A stretch of DNA of 41,159 bases from contig CANQIO010000012.1 of NCBI GenBank assembly GCA_947624065.1, positions 1-41,159 of the forward strand, written 5' to 3'. This stretch comes from an uncultured Oscillospiraceae bacterium. GTDB lineage: Bacteria; Bacillota; Clostridia; Oscillospirales; Oscillospiraceae. Below, piece after piece: positions 1 through 6,901 of the stretch (positions are counted from its first letter, which is position 1; each line of letters starts with the position of its first letter). Under the pieces are notes generated by a model, which was not told the DNA's origin, searched no databases, and saw nothing but the letters and a program-made list of their open reading frames with translations. The translations under genes were made by a program, and so were the position numbers.

Positions 1-1
1 T

Positions 2-262
2 ATAGAAATTGATAATAAAATCATCGGTATTGGCAGTTTATTCGATGATAATTCGGGAATTGGTTCCCTGGCTGTAGTTAGCGCATATTCCGGCAACGGT
101 TATGGCACAAGACTCGCAGCCTTTTTGACCAATGAGTGTATCAAACGCGGTTGTCCTAATCCTTGCATTTACTGTGAAACCGGAAATGATAACGCAATGC
201 ACATATATAAAAAAATCGGTTATGTTGAACAAAGCCGAGAAAGTGTTGCCATTAAAAATTAA
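2..262 (+). CDS. GNAT-family N-acetyltransferase, 3' part only
   Basis: The reading frame enters from the left edge and encodes 86 residues before a TAA stop. It carries the acetyl-CoA binding part of the GNAT fold: a beta strand (residues 'GSLAVVSAYSG'), then the pyrophosphate-binding loop 'GNGYGTRLAAFL', which fits the family Q/RxxGxG/A pattern, then 'CETGNDNAMHIYKKIGYV', the typical end of the fold in which an Asn and a Tyr follow the last helix. GNAT enzymes move an acetyl group from acetyl-CoA to an amine; the substrate cannot be told from this part. The start lies outside the window. The codons are AT-rich compared with the GC-rich genes further right, which fits acquired DNA. The family call is firm; the function is open. 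Confidence 0.8.
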   Translation: MEIDNKIIGIGSLFDDNSGIGSLAVVSAYSGNGYGTRLAAFLTNECIKRGCPNPCIYCETGNDNAMHIYKKIGYVEQSRESVAIKN

Positions 263-287
263 GTTGCGTTTTCCGGAGTAATTATGA

Positions 288-428
288 ATTGACGGAAATA
301 CGATAGGAGCATTTACTTTTTCCGACAATCACGCATCGATTAGAGTCTTAGAGAAGAACGGGTTTTCATGTATCGAGGAATCTGATGAGGACGGGAGGAC
401 GTCAAAATACCTTCAATATGTGTTTTGA
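288..428 (+). pseudogene. Second GNAT acetyltransferase, C-terminal remnant
   Basis: Directly after the first GNAT stop there is an in-frame stretch of about 46 codons without a start codon or ribosome binding site. It reads '...FTFSDNHASIRVLEKNGF' and ends in a TGA. The N-A-S-I-x-V-L-E-K-N-G-F pattern is the classic C-terminal motif of RimJ/RimL-like GNAT acetyltransferases. An in-frame TGA at 285-287 closes the frame upstream, so the rest of the gene is missing. It is best read as the decayed tail of a different GNAT gene, left behind when its 5' part was deleted. It is too short to fold as a full acetyltransferase. Confidence 0.7.
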
Positions 429-546
429 TAACTTCCCGTTTGTCGGGCTGAAAAACAGGTTGCGGCAAATGAAATACAAATAATCATAACTGCGATAGGG
501 CATGTGCCTCTCGTCAGTTATAACCTTTGGGTTTATACTTATGAAC

Positions 547-580
547 CGATCGGGACTTCTCAAGAGGTCCCGGTCTTTTT
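547..580 (+). terminator. Intrinsic terminator / attenuator-like hairpin
   Basis: A 10-base arm (551-560) pairs with 563-572 with one G-U pair, and the hairpin is followed by a run of five T. Upstream, 480-545 holds small inverted repeats (for example around 'ataacctttgggtttat') and short start codons but no recognisable gene. The layout resembles a transcription attenuator leader, yet the sequence downstream joins straight into a broken hydrolase gene, so any regulated gene is gone. Confidence 0.6.
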
Positions 581-589
581 GTAATAGGA

Positions 590-799
590 GCATGGGATAT
601 ACTCAAACAGGAGGGCACCAACAACGGCATCGCCTCCTGGCGGACCATGCAGCGGCGGCTGGAAGCCATGAGCGCGCTGGGCATCCCCACGGAGTTTCAC
701 GTCTACGAGGGTCTCTCCCACAGTTTCGGCCTGGGCACCGGCACCGTGGCGGAGGGATGGATCAACGACGCGGTAAGCTTTTGGAAGGAACAGATGTGA
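590..799 (+). pseudogene. Alpha/beta hydrolase (esterase-like), C-terminal remnant
   Basis: The frame ending in the TGA at 797-799 encodes about 65 residues of the C-terminus of an alpha/beta hydrolase of the BD-FAE/xylan-esterase type. Visible marks are 'GIASWRTMQRRLEAM', then 'FHVYEGLSHSFGLGTGT', where the His after 'GLS' is the expected catalytic-triad His, and the closing 'FWKEQM'. The Ser and Asp of the triad would lie upstream and are absent. Homology seems to begin close to 605, just after the terminator hairpin, so the join is a deletion or insertion breakpoint. No start codon or ribosome binding site suits this frame. It is a broken gene. The exact left limit is uncertain. Confidence 0.7.
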
Positions 800-818
800 T
801 ATGCGAAAGGAGACCATG

Positions 819-1355
819 ATGAAAAAGTTGATCGCAATACTGATGTGCGCCGCGCTCCTGCTGAGTCTGGCTGCCTGTTCATTCGACAGGGCCCATGCCA
901 GCGAGGCCCCGGCTGAACCGACAGCGGTGCCCGAACCGGAAAACTCCCAGACCGCAGGCGGCAAGACCCTGGTGGTCTACTTCTCCGCCACCAACAACAC
1001 CGAGGCAGTGGCGAACACCATCGCCGCCGCGATGGGCGCCGACGTCTTTGAGATCATCCCTGCCCAGCCCTACACCAGCGACGATCTGAACTGGCGGGAC
1101 GGGAACAGCCGGGTGTCCCGGGAGCATGACGACGAGAGCCTGCGCACCGTGGAGCTGGAGAGCACGGCGGTGGACGGCTGGGCGGACTATAACACTGTGT
1201 TCGTGGGCTATCCCCTCTGGTGGGGCATCGCGGCCTGGCCGGTGAGCAGCTTCGTCGCCGCCATCGTGCTGGGCGCAAAGCGCTTTGCCCTGTACATCGC
1301 CTTCGTGATGGCCTTTTCCCTGATCACGGGACTGATCGTGAATCTGGCCGTATAA
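819..1355 (+). CDS. Flavodoxin-like lipoprotein fused to a membrane-protein tail (chimeric gene)
   Basis: 178 residues from the ATG at 819, with AAGGAG six bases upstream; ATGs at 801 and 816 are alternatives. The N-terminus is a lipoprotein signal with lipobox 'LAAC'. After a Pro/Glu-rich linker comes the flavodoxin FMN-binding start 'TLVVYFSATNNTEAVANTIA' and, later, 'VFVGYPLWWGIAAWPV', the conserved strand-loop of flavodoxins of the BFR/PF12682 type. Past that point the protein no longer looks like flavodoxin. About 30 residues of a hydrophobic helix ('FALYIAFVMAFSLITGLIV') end the frame, as at the end of a permease. A normal flavodoxin of this kind continues another 50-60 residues. The gene is therefore probably an in-frame deletion fusion of two unrelated genes. 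It may be expressed, but FMN binding is doubtful because the last part of the fold is missing. Confidence 0.7.
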   Translation: MKKLIAILMCAALLLSLAACSFDRAHASEAPAEPTAVPEPENSQTAGGKTLVVYFSATNNTEAVANTIAAAMGADVFEIIPAQPYTSDDLNWRDGNSRVSREHDDESLRTVELESTAVDGWADYNTVFVGYPLWWGIAAWPVSSFVAAIVLGAKRFALYIAFVMAFSLITGLIVNLAV

Positions 1356-1360
1356 ACTTG

Positions 1361-1385
1361 CCCCCTGGCGAGCATCGCCAGGGGG
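1361..1385 (+). terminator. Intrinsic terminator after the chimeric flavodoxin gene
   Basis: An 11-base perfect stem (1361-1371 with 1375-1385) and a 3-base loop follow the stop by five bases. The T-rich stretch after it is weak. Confidence 0.7.
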
Positions 1386-1391
1386 TGTTCC

Positions 1392-1420
1392 TTGTGCAGT
1401 CCGGGCTGGTGTGGTATAAT
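1392..1420 (+). promoter_or_regulatory. Sigma-A promoter of the VOC gene
   Basis: TTGTGC (1392-1397), 17-base spacer, TATAAT (1415-1420) with a TGG extended -10 element just before it. It lies 44 bases upstream of the VOC start codon and directly after the preceding terminator. Confidence 0.75.
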
Positions 1421-1464
1421 ATTTCGTGTCAGAACGATAAATCGAAAATTGGAGGTATCGTATT

Positions 1465-1875
1465 ATGAGATTGGACGGCTTTGGATTATTTGTTGAAGAT
1501 ATGGCGAAAATGATCCGCTTTTATAGAGATGTACTTGGCTTTGAGATCAAAGAAGCGGAAGATACGTCTAATGTATATCTTGTAAAAGATGGGACGTTGT
1601 TTCTGTTGTACGGCAGAAATGACTTTGAAAAAATGACCAATCGCAGATATGATTATATCAAAGGATTCAACGGTCATTTTGAAATGGCACTTTATGTTGA
1701 TACATTTGAAGAAGTTGATAAAGCATTTAGTAAAGCTGTAGAGAACGGTGCTGCTCCTGTACTGGAACCGGAACTTGAACCTTGGGGACAGAGAACTTGT
1801 TATATTGCTGATCCTGAAGGTAATTTAATAGAGATAGGTTCTTGGAATAAGCCTTACGAAAAAAAGGATTCATAA
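1465..1875 (+). CDS. VOC family protein (glyoxalase/bleomycin-resistance fold)
   Basis: 136 residues, with a GGAGGT site nine bases before the ATG and its own extended -10 promoter. The fold marks are an N-terminal strand 'DGFGLFVEDMAKMIRFYRDVLGF' (the usual F-V-x-D-x-x-x-x-x-x-F-Y-x-x-x-L-G-F start of one beta-alpha-beta-beta-beta unit), then the second unit 'FEMALYVDTFEEVDKAFSKAVENGA', and the closing 'CYIADPEGNLIEIGSW', the common D-P-E/D-G-N-x-I-E/Q ending. VOC proteins are small metalloenzymes or ligand-binding proteins, including glyoxalase I, extradiol dioxygenases and antibiotic-binding proteins; the substrate cannot be read here. Base composition is clearly more AT-rich than the GC-rich genes to the right, which suggests acquisition. 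It is the only intact small gene in this rearranged patch. Confidence 0.85.
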   Translation: MRLDGFGLFVEDMAKMIRFYRDVLGFEIKEAEDTSNVYLVKDGTLFLLYGRNDFEKMTNRRYDYIKGFNGHFEMALYVDTFEEVDKAFSKAVENGAAPVLEPELEPWGQRTCYIADPEGNLIEIGSWNKPYEKKDS

Positions 1876-1925
1876 CGTCCCATTTACCTGGCTGAAAAAC
1901 CAATAGCGACGAACAGCATACAAGC

Positions 1926-2192
1926 CAGGACCACCCGCGTAGCGGGTGGCCTGCACAAGCCCCTATAAGGGCATAATGTTGGCGGCGCCTAAAGGCGCGC
2001 CGAAACGGTCTGCCGACCGCATACGATCACGAGCAGCCCCACCAAGTGGGGCTGTTCTTATTTGCTTTTGTTAGCCGGCGCACCCGTAAACGGGTCATAG
2101 TATTCCTTTATCGTCATCTGGCCGCTTATCTTGTCCTCCGCCAGCTGATTTCGGATATGCTCTGCGATCGCCTTCTCGTTTCTCTCACAGAC
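1926..2192 (-). mobile_element. Remnant of an IS200/IS605-family element (transposase tail plus structured end)
   Basis: Two things are visible. A truncated transposase reading frame on the minus strand ends at 2058. Beyond its stop (lower coordinates) lies a run of hairpins: 2035-2041 with 2047-2053 ('agcccca'/'tggggct'), a CGGTC/GACCG hairpin near 2007-2020, GGCGCC/GGCGC near 1985-1999, GCCC/GGGC near 1970, and a strong 'ccacccgc'/'gcgggtgg' stem at 1931-1949. Subterminal hairpins rather than terminal inverted repeats are characteristic of IS200/IS605 elements, whose single-stranded transposition recognises them. The left part of the element (transposase N-terminus, other end) is missing, and the break lies next to the stop codon of the neighbouring gene. 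Confidence 0.65.
2058..2192 (-). pseudogene. IS200-like transposase TnpA, C-terminal fragment
   Basis: The frame on the minus strand reads about 40 residues, 'AIAEHIRNQLAEDKISGQ' then 'MTIKEYYDPFTGAP', and a TAA stop at 2058-2060. The N-Q-L-x-E-D and D-P-F-T-G patterns are those seen at the C-terminus of gut Firmicutes IS200-type Y1 transposases. The HUH motif and the catalytic Tyr helix would be upstream and are absent. There is no start codon, and the frame runs into the end of the membrane-protein gene at 2185. It is an inactive relic. The family assignment rests on my memory of these motifs, not on a search. Confidence 0.6.
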
Positions 2193-2877
2193 CGGGGAAG
2201 AACGCCGCCAGGTCCTCCTCGTCCACATCGCCCAGCAGCACGAAGGAATACTTGGTCTCTCCGGCCTTCAGCGTGAGGGTGCCGCTGTTCTCCCAGGGCA
2301 GGTTGGCCACCGGGAACGGGTCCAGCTCATAGCCGGTCAGCTCGCTCTTGGCGATCCAGATGTCCTGCTTGGCAGCATAGTCGTGGTCCACGTCGGCGGG
2401 ATACCAGCTGGGGACCATCTTGTCTCCGCCGGCGTTGGCCGCGGCCACGGTCTGGAACTGGATGGCGTACCAGCTGCGGGTCTCGCAGCAGATATAGAGC
2501 CGGCTGCGCCGGTCCATCAGCCGCAGGAATGGGAACTCATATTCCTCGTCCTCATCCTCATCGTCCGCGTCGGCCTTCTCCGCATCGGCCGCTTTCGGCG
2601 CGGCGGGGGCCTGCGCCGCCGATCCGGCGGCCTCCTTTTTCTGGGCGGCTTCCTTCACCGCCCGGCGGACCCGGTTGGTCAGCATCATCAGAAACAGCGC
2701 CGACGCCCCAAACAGGATCCCCAGCACAGCGGAGACGTTCCGGCCAAGCAGATCGGGATCGATCCAGATCAGATACGCCGCCGCGGCCGCCAGCACCACG
2801 ATGATCACCCAGGGGACGGGGCCGGTCCAGAACCGGACCGTCTTGTTGGGGCTCTTTTTTGTCTTTTCCTCTTCCAT
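2185..2877 (-). CDS. Small two-helix membrane protein of unknown function
   Basis: 230 residues from the ATG at 2877, which has GGGAGGAG five bases upstream. An in-frame ATG at 2901 overlaps the stop of the upstream transporter gene (ATGA) but has no such site, so the later start is preferred. After a short charged N-terminus come two hydrophobic helices (about residues 18-38 and 44-66), then a basic patch 'RVRRAVKEAAQKK', an Ala-rich linker, a strongly acidic run 'DADDEDEDEEYEF', and a folded C-terminal domain of about 115 residues rich in aromatics. I do not recognise the family. It is the last gene of an overlapping three-gene operon with two CNNM/CorC transporters, so a role with them is possible but not shown. 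The IS200 remnant abuts its stop codon. Confidence 0.7.
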   Translation of the reverse strand: MEEEKTKKSPNKTVRFWTGPVPWVIIVVLAAAAAYLIWIDPDLLGRNVSAVLGILFGASALFLMMLTNRVRRAVKEAAQKKEAAGSAAQAPAAPKAADAEKADADDEDEDEEYEFPFLRLMDRRSRLYICCETRSWYAIQFQTVAAANAGGDKMVPSWYPADVDHDYAAKQDIWIAKSELTGYELDPFPVANLPWENSGTLTLKAGETKYSFVLLGDVDEEDLAAFFPGL

Positions 2878-2897
2878 CGGTCTCCTCCCGTATGCCG

Positions 2898-4157
2898 TCA
2901 TTTCCGCGTCACGCGGACCTTTTCCACCCGTTTGTCGTCGGCCTCCAGGACCGTGATCTCCAGGTCCTCATAGCTTACTGTGCATCCCGGCGGGGCGTAG
3001 CCCTCGTTCAGCTCCATGACCCAGCCGCCCACGGTCTCGCTCTCAAAGTCGAAGCTGTCCCGCTCCAGCTCCACCAGTTCCAAAAAGTCGTCGATGGGCA
3101 GGTCCCCGTCCAGCTCCCAGCTGTCCTCCGCCGTCTGGACGATGTCCTCCTCCACCTCGTCGGTCTCATCCCAGATGTCGCCCACCAGGTATTCCAACAC
3201 GTCCTCCATGGAGATGACGCCGGCGGTGCCGCCGTATTCGTCGGTGACGATGGCCAGGTGGGTCTGCTTCTCCCGCAGCTGCTCCAGCACGGCCGGCAGC
3301 TTCACGGTCTTATAGACCCAGCAGGGCTCCGTCAGCAGCGAGCGCAGATCGATCTCGCCGCCCTCCAGCAGCGCCCGGTACAGGGTGTTCAGATGGAGCA
3401 CACCGATGATGTTGTCGGTGTCCCCCTCATAGACCGGCAGCCGGGAATAGGGCACGTCGGCCACCTGCTTCAATATCTCGTCCAGCCCGTCGTCGATGTC
3501 CAGGGCGGTCATATCCACCCGTGCGGTCATGGCCTGGCTGGCGGACACCTCGCCGAAATCCAGCGCCGCCTGCAGCAGCTCCCCCCGGTCGTCGTCCAGC
3601 ACATCCTCGTCCTGGGCGGTCTCGATGATGGACTGCAGCTCCTCCACCGCCGCCTCCTGGGCGTCCTCGGTATCCTCGCCCCGCAGCCGGTCGGTGATCA
3701 GCCGGTTCAGCCGCACCGCCAGCCACACCAGCGGCAGCAGGACCACGGACAGCCCCTTGATGATCCCCGCCACGGCCAGCGTCAGGCGGGTGGCGTTCTT
3801 TTTCGCGATGATCTTGGGGATGGTCTCCCCGAAGATGATGACCAGCACCGTCACGATCACGGTGGCCGCCGTGGAGCACAGCCCGTCGGCCAGCTCCGCC
3901 CTGGCCGCCACGGTGATGGCGATGACGGAGCTGATGGAGCTGGACGCCACGTTCACCAGGTTGTTGCCGATGAGGATGGCGCCAAGTGTCCCGTCAAAGC
4001 TGTCCAGCAGCCCCAGCGCGGTCTTGGCGGAGCGGTCGCCGTCCTCCGCGGCGCTCTCCAGGCGCATCCGGTTGGCGGAGGAAAGGGCCATCTCCGAGGC
4101 GGAGAAAAACGCCGACAGGGCCAGGCACACCAGCAGCGCCAGTACATATGCCGTCAT
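2898..4157 (-). CDS. HlyC/CorC-family transporter (CNNM + CBS pair + CorC_HlyC), downstream paralogue
   Basis: 419 residues. The ATG at 4157 overlaps the TGA of the upstream paralogue as ATGA, so translation is probably coupled; an in-frame GTG/ATG extension further upstream would lie inside that gene and is rejected. Domains in order: a DUF21/CNNM membrane domain with about four helices (residues 1-190; 'SAFFSASEMALSSANRMRL' is the conserved first-helix motif, 'GNNLVNVASSSISS' the second, 'FGETIPKIIAKKNA' the third), a CBS pair (about 205-325; 'RVDMTALDIDD', 'RLPVYEGDTDNIIGVL', 'TDEYGGTAGVISMEDVLEYLVGDIWDE'), and the C-terminal CorC_HlyC domain. The family handles Mg2+/Co2+ efflux or transport at the cell membrane; the older haemolysin label is historical. 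The actual ion is not known. Confidence 0.9.
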   Translation of the reverse strand: MTAYVLALLVCLALSAFFSASEMALSSANRMRLESAAEDGDRSAKTALGLLDSFDGTLGAILIGNNLVNVASSSISSVIAITVAARAELADGLCSTAATVIVTVLVIIFGETIPKIIAKKNATRLTLAVAGIIKGLSVVLLPLVWLAVRLNRLITDRLRGEDTEDAQEAAVEELQSIIETAQDEDVLDDDRGELLQAALDFGEVSASQAMTARVDMTALDIDDGLDEILKQVADVPYSRLPVYEGDTDNIIGVLHLNTLYRALLEGGEIDLRSLLTEPCWVYKTVKLPAVLEQLREKQTHLAIVTDEYGGTAGVISMEDVLEYLVGDIWDETDEVEEDIVQTAEDSWELDGDLPIDDFLELVELERDSFDFESETVGGWVMELNEGYAPPGCTVSYEDLEITVLEADDKRVEKVRVTRK

Positions 4158-5455
4158 TTCCCGGCGCCCCCTTCCTGTTCGCCGGCGGCCTTGGCCGCCT
4201 CGGGCAGGCGCCGGACCGTCAGCTTGCGGATGCGGTGCTGGCGCACGTCGGACACGGTGAACTCCAGATCGTGGTAGGTGAAGGTGTCCCGCTGGGCGGG
4301 CATCAGGTCGAACTGCTCCAGGGTCCACTCGGCCAGGGGCTTGTGGATCAGCTCCTCGTTGTCCTCCGGGTCTTCGTAGTCCAGCCGCTCGAACAGCTCG
4401 TCCACGTCCAGCCGCCCGTCGGCCTCATAGCGGCCGCCGCCGATGGGGCGGAAGTATTCCTCCACCTCGTCCTCCTCGTCCCAGATCTCGCCCACCAGCT
4501 CCTCCAATATGTCCTCCACCGTCACGATGCCCAGGGTGCCGCCCCAGGCGTCGGTGACCACGGCCATATTCTGCCGCTTGCGGCTCAGCTCCGGCAGCAA
4601 ATCGTCCACATTGGTGGTGGCCGGGACGAAATAGGCCGGGTCCAGCAGGGACCGCAGGTCCACCGCGTCCCCCTGAGCCAGCCAGGCCTTGATGTACTTG
4701 CGCATCTGCAGGATGCCGATGATGTTGTCGGTGTCGTTCTCATACACCGGCAGCCGGGTATGGCGCTGGGAGCGGATGAACCCGATGATCCGCTCCGGCG
4801 GCCAGGCCACGTCGATGGCGGCCATATCCACACGGGCGGTGAGCACATGCTCCACGGTGATGTCGGCGAACTCCAGGGCGGATTGGACCAGGTCGCCCTG
4901 CTCCTCGTCCAGGCTGCCGGCGTCGGTCATGTCCTCGATCAGGTCATACAGCTCATCCTCCGTCACCGACACCTCGCCCTCCCCCTTGGAGAGCTTGGCC
5001 GCGGCCTGGCCGATGGCGGTGAGCAGCGCCGAGACCGGGGCGAAAAAGCGCATAAAAAAGCACAGCGAACCGGCGGTGCCCAGGCAGAACCGCTCGCTGT
5101 ATTTTTTGGCTATGGTCTTGGGGAGCATCTCCCCGAAAAAGAACAGGACCAGCGTGGTGGCGATGGTGCCCCACACCACCTTGCCCACGCCCCAGTGCCG
5201 GGTGACGAACACGGTCACCACGGCCGCCGCCGCCAGGTGGGCGATATTGGTCCCGATCAGGATGGTGGTGATGGCCCGGTCGAAGTTGTCCAGGACGCTC
5301 ATGGCCTTTTTCGCCCTGCTGTCGCCCTTCTCCTGCCGCACGCGGATGCGGTTGCGGGACACGGAGGCGAAGGCCGTCTCCGCGAAGGCGAAATACATGG
5401 CGAAGCCGATCAGAAGGAACAGGAACAGGATAGATAGCCAACTGCCATCTTCCAT
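4154..5455 (-). CDS. HlyC/CorC-family transporter (CNNM + CBS pair + CorC_HlyC), upstream paralogue
   Basis: 433 residues, first gene of a three-gene operon with its own consensus promoter at 5499-5527 and an AGAGGTGG site before the ATG. The domain order is as in its neighbour: CNNM membrane domain ('FAFAETAFASVSRNRIRV', 'GTNIAHLAAAAVVTVF', 'FGEMLPKTIAKKYSERF'), CBS pair ('ARVDMAAIDVAWPPERI', 'RLPVYENDTDNIIGIL', 'TDAWGGTLGIVTVEDILEEL'), CorC_HlyC domain, and a short Ala/Gly/Glu tail. In CNNM proteins the CBS pair binds Mg-ATP and gates divalent-cation transport. The two copies differ at many positions but share architecture, so they are an old tandem duplication. They may act as a heterodimer, which is inference. 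Confidence 0.9.
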   Translation of the reverse strand: MEDGSWLSILFLFLLIGFAMYFAFAETAFASVSRNRIRVRQEKGDSRAKKAMSVLDNFDRAITTILIGTNIAHLAAAAVVTVFVTRHWGVGKVVWGTIATTLVLFFFGEMLPKTIAKKYSERFCLGTAGSLCFFMRFFAPVSALLTAIGQAAAKLSKGEGEVSVTEDELYDLIEDMTDAGSLDEEQGDLVQSALEFADITVEHVLTARVDMAAIDVAWPPERIIGFIRSQRHTRLPVYENDTDNIIGILQMRKYIKAWLAQGDAVDLRSLLDPAYFVPATTNVDDLLPELSRKRQNMAVVTDAWGGTLGIVTVEDILEELVGEIWDEEDEVEEYFRPIGGGRYEADGRLDVDELFERLDYEDPEDNEELIHKPLAEWTLEQFDLMPAQRDTFTYHDLEFTVSDVRQHRIRKLTVRRLPEAAKAAGEQEGGAGK

Positions 5456-5498
5456 GGGGAATGACCACCTCTTGCTTTCTCACAAAATTCAATGGTGT

Positions 5499-5527
5499 AT
5501 TATATCACAAGGAGAAAATTTCGTCAA
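5499..5527 (-). promoter_or_regulatory. Sigma-A promoter of the CNNM operon
   Basis: On the minus strand TTGACG (5522-5527), exactly 17 bases, TATAAT (5499-5504), 43 bases upstream of the first CNNM start. Confidence 0.85.
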
Positions 5528-5556
5528 CCGGGCGAACCATCCGGCGTCCCGCGGCG

Positions 5557-5593
5557 ATTAAAAGAGGTATCGCCCTCCCGGCGATACCTCTTT
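5557..5593 (-). terminator. Intrinsic terminator of the tldD-tldE operon
   Basis: A 14-base perfect stem (5561-5574 with 5580-5593) is followed on the minus strand by TTTT and lies 25 bases past the tldE stop, just before the CNNM promoter. Confidence 0.9.
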
Positions 5594-5617
5594 CTTGCTC
5601 TTGATGGCGGCCGGCCG

Positions 5618-6889
5618 TTACTGCCCGGCGACGGCCACGCCCTGGATACGCACGGCCAGAGGGCCGTCATAATCGGCGCTGCGGTACCGCTCGGCGGAGA
5701 AGGTCATATGTCCCTGCCCCTCCAGGATGCTGCCGTTGACGGAGCCGCCGGTGACCGGGGTCACCGTGCCGTTCTCATAGAGGAACCCCAGGCGGATCTC
5801 CCCGCCGAAGTGGCCGCTGAGCGGGTCCATCTGGAAGTCGGAGAAGGCCGCCACATGCAGGCAGGGTCCCTCCAGCAGCTTCTCGAGCGGCGTGTCCCCC
5901 ACGGGGACGGACACGGCCCGGTAATTGCCCGTGGGCTCCACGCCCAGGTAATGGGCGAAGCGGGGCCCGCCATGGATGGTCCGCAGCACGCCGTCCTCCA
6001 GCAGGGGCCGGTCGGCCATGGGCACGCCAAAGCCGGTGTAGGGCTCGGTGGCCGCTAGGGTCACGGTCAGCTTATCGCCGGTGACGCCGTCCCCCTGGAC
6101 ATTGTCCCCCAGCTGGAAGGGGGAGTATTTCTGGTAGATCATGCTGGCGCCGGACCGGCCCACATAGTAGCTGAGCAGCTCGCGCATCTGCTCCCGGTCC
6201 AGCACCAAGTCATAGGTCCCGGTCTTGGGCGCGGCCGTTGCCTGGGCGCGGGCCCGCGTCAGGCCTAATGCGTGGGCCGCCGCGGCGGTGAGCGCCGCCG
6301 GGTCCGGCTGGCGGTAATTGAACTGGTGGTAGGTCTCCACGTCCTGGGGCGCGGGGCACTGGCAGACATATTCGCCCCACACGTCATACCGCTCCCAGGC
6401 CACATCAGCGCCCTGGGAGGTGACGATGCGCGTCTCGTTCCGGCGCATGAACACCTCCGCGGAGTTGATGAACACGTCCTTCTCCGTATCGGCGGCGAAC
6501 AGGGCCGCCGTCATGGCCTTCATGCTCTCGGCCAGGGGCTTTCCCGCAAAGCCGCCCTCATCGGGCCGCAGCGGCTCCTTGACGCCGGCAGGCAGAGGGT
6601 ACCAGGGGTTGGCCACGAACTGGGCCGCGTACCAGGCCCCCTCCAGGGCCTTTTTGACCTCTCCGTCGGACATGCCGGGCCGGAGCGTCACCTCTGTGTC
6701 GCCCAGCATCTTCTGTCCGTCCTTCTCGAACGAGCGGAACACCTGCACCGTCGTGAAGGTGGTATCCGCCCGGCGGGTCAGGTCCAGCGCCTTCTTCACA
6801 TAGAAGCACTCCAGCGAGTCGGTGTGCTTTTCCGTGATCACATACTGCTCAACGCCCAGCGCATGCAGGGCGGAAATGATCGTTTCCAT
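5618..6889 (-). CDS. tldE: TldD/PmbA-family protein, TldE-like partner subunit
   Basis: 423 residues; AGGAGGG lies eight bases before the ATG. It has the TldD/PmbA fold but lacks the metal-binding HExxxH helix present in its neighbour, as expected for the E subunit. The C-terminal half shows the family pattern: 'MIYQKYSPFQLGDNVQ', 'PMADRPLLEDGVLRTIHGG', 'TGNYRAVSVPVG' and 'FGGEIRLGFLYENG'. In E. coli, TldD and TldE form a heterodimeric metallopeptidase that trims unfolded peptides and processes microcin B17 and the CcdA antitoxin. The subunit here sits 12 bases downstream of tldD in the same operon, which supports a heterodimer. No precursor peptide gene is obvious close by, so the physiological substrate is unknown. 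Confidence 0.85.
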   Translation of the reverse strand: METIISALHALGVEQYVITEKHTDSLECFYVKKALDLTRRADTTFTTVQVFRSFEKDGQKMLGDTEVTLRPGMSDGEVKKALEGAWYAAQFVANPWYPLPAGVKEPLRPDEGGFAGKPLAESMKAMTAALFAADTEKDVFINSAEVFMRRNETRIVTSQGADVAWERYDVWGEYVCQCPAPQDVETYHQFNYRQPDPAALTAAAAHALGLTRARAQATAAPKTGTYDLVLDREQMRELLSYYVGRSGASMIYQKYSPFQLGDNVQGDGVTGDKLTVTLAATEPYTGFGVPMADRPLLEDGVLRTIHGGPRFAHYLGVEPTGNYRAVSVPVGDTPLEKLLEGPCLHVAAFSDFQMDPLSGHFGGEIRLGFLYENGTVTPVTGGSVNGSILEGQGHMTFSAERYRSADYDGPLAVRIQGVAVAGQ

Positions 6890-6901
6890 ACGCGTCCCTC
6901 C

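Noticed and set aside
801-818. ATG at 801 as start of the chimeric flavodoxin
   Set aside because: The AAGGAG site lies after it and fits the ATGs at 816 and 819.
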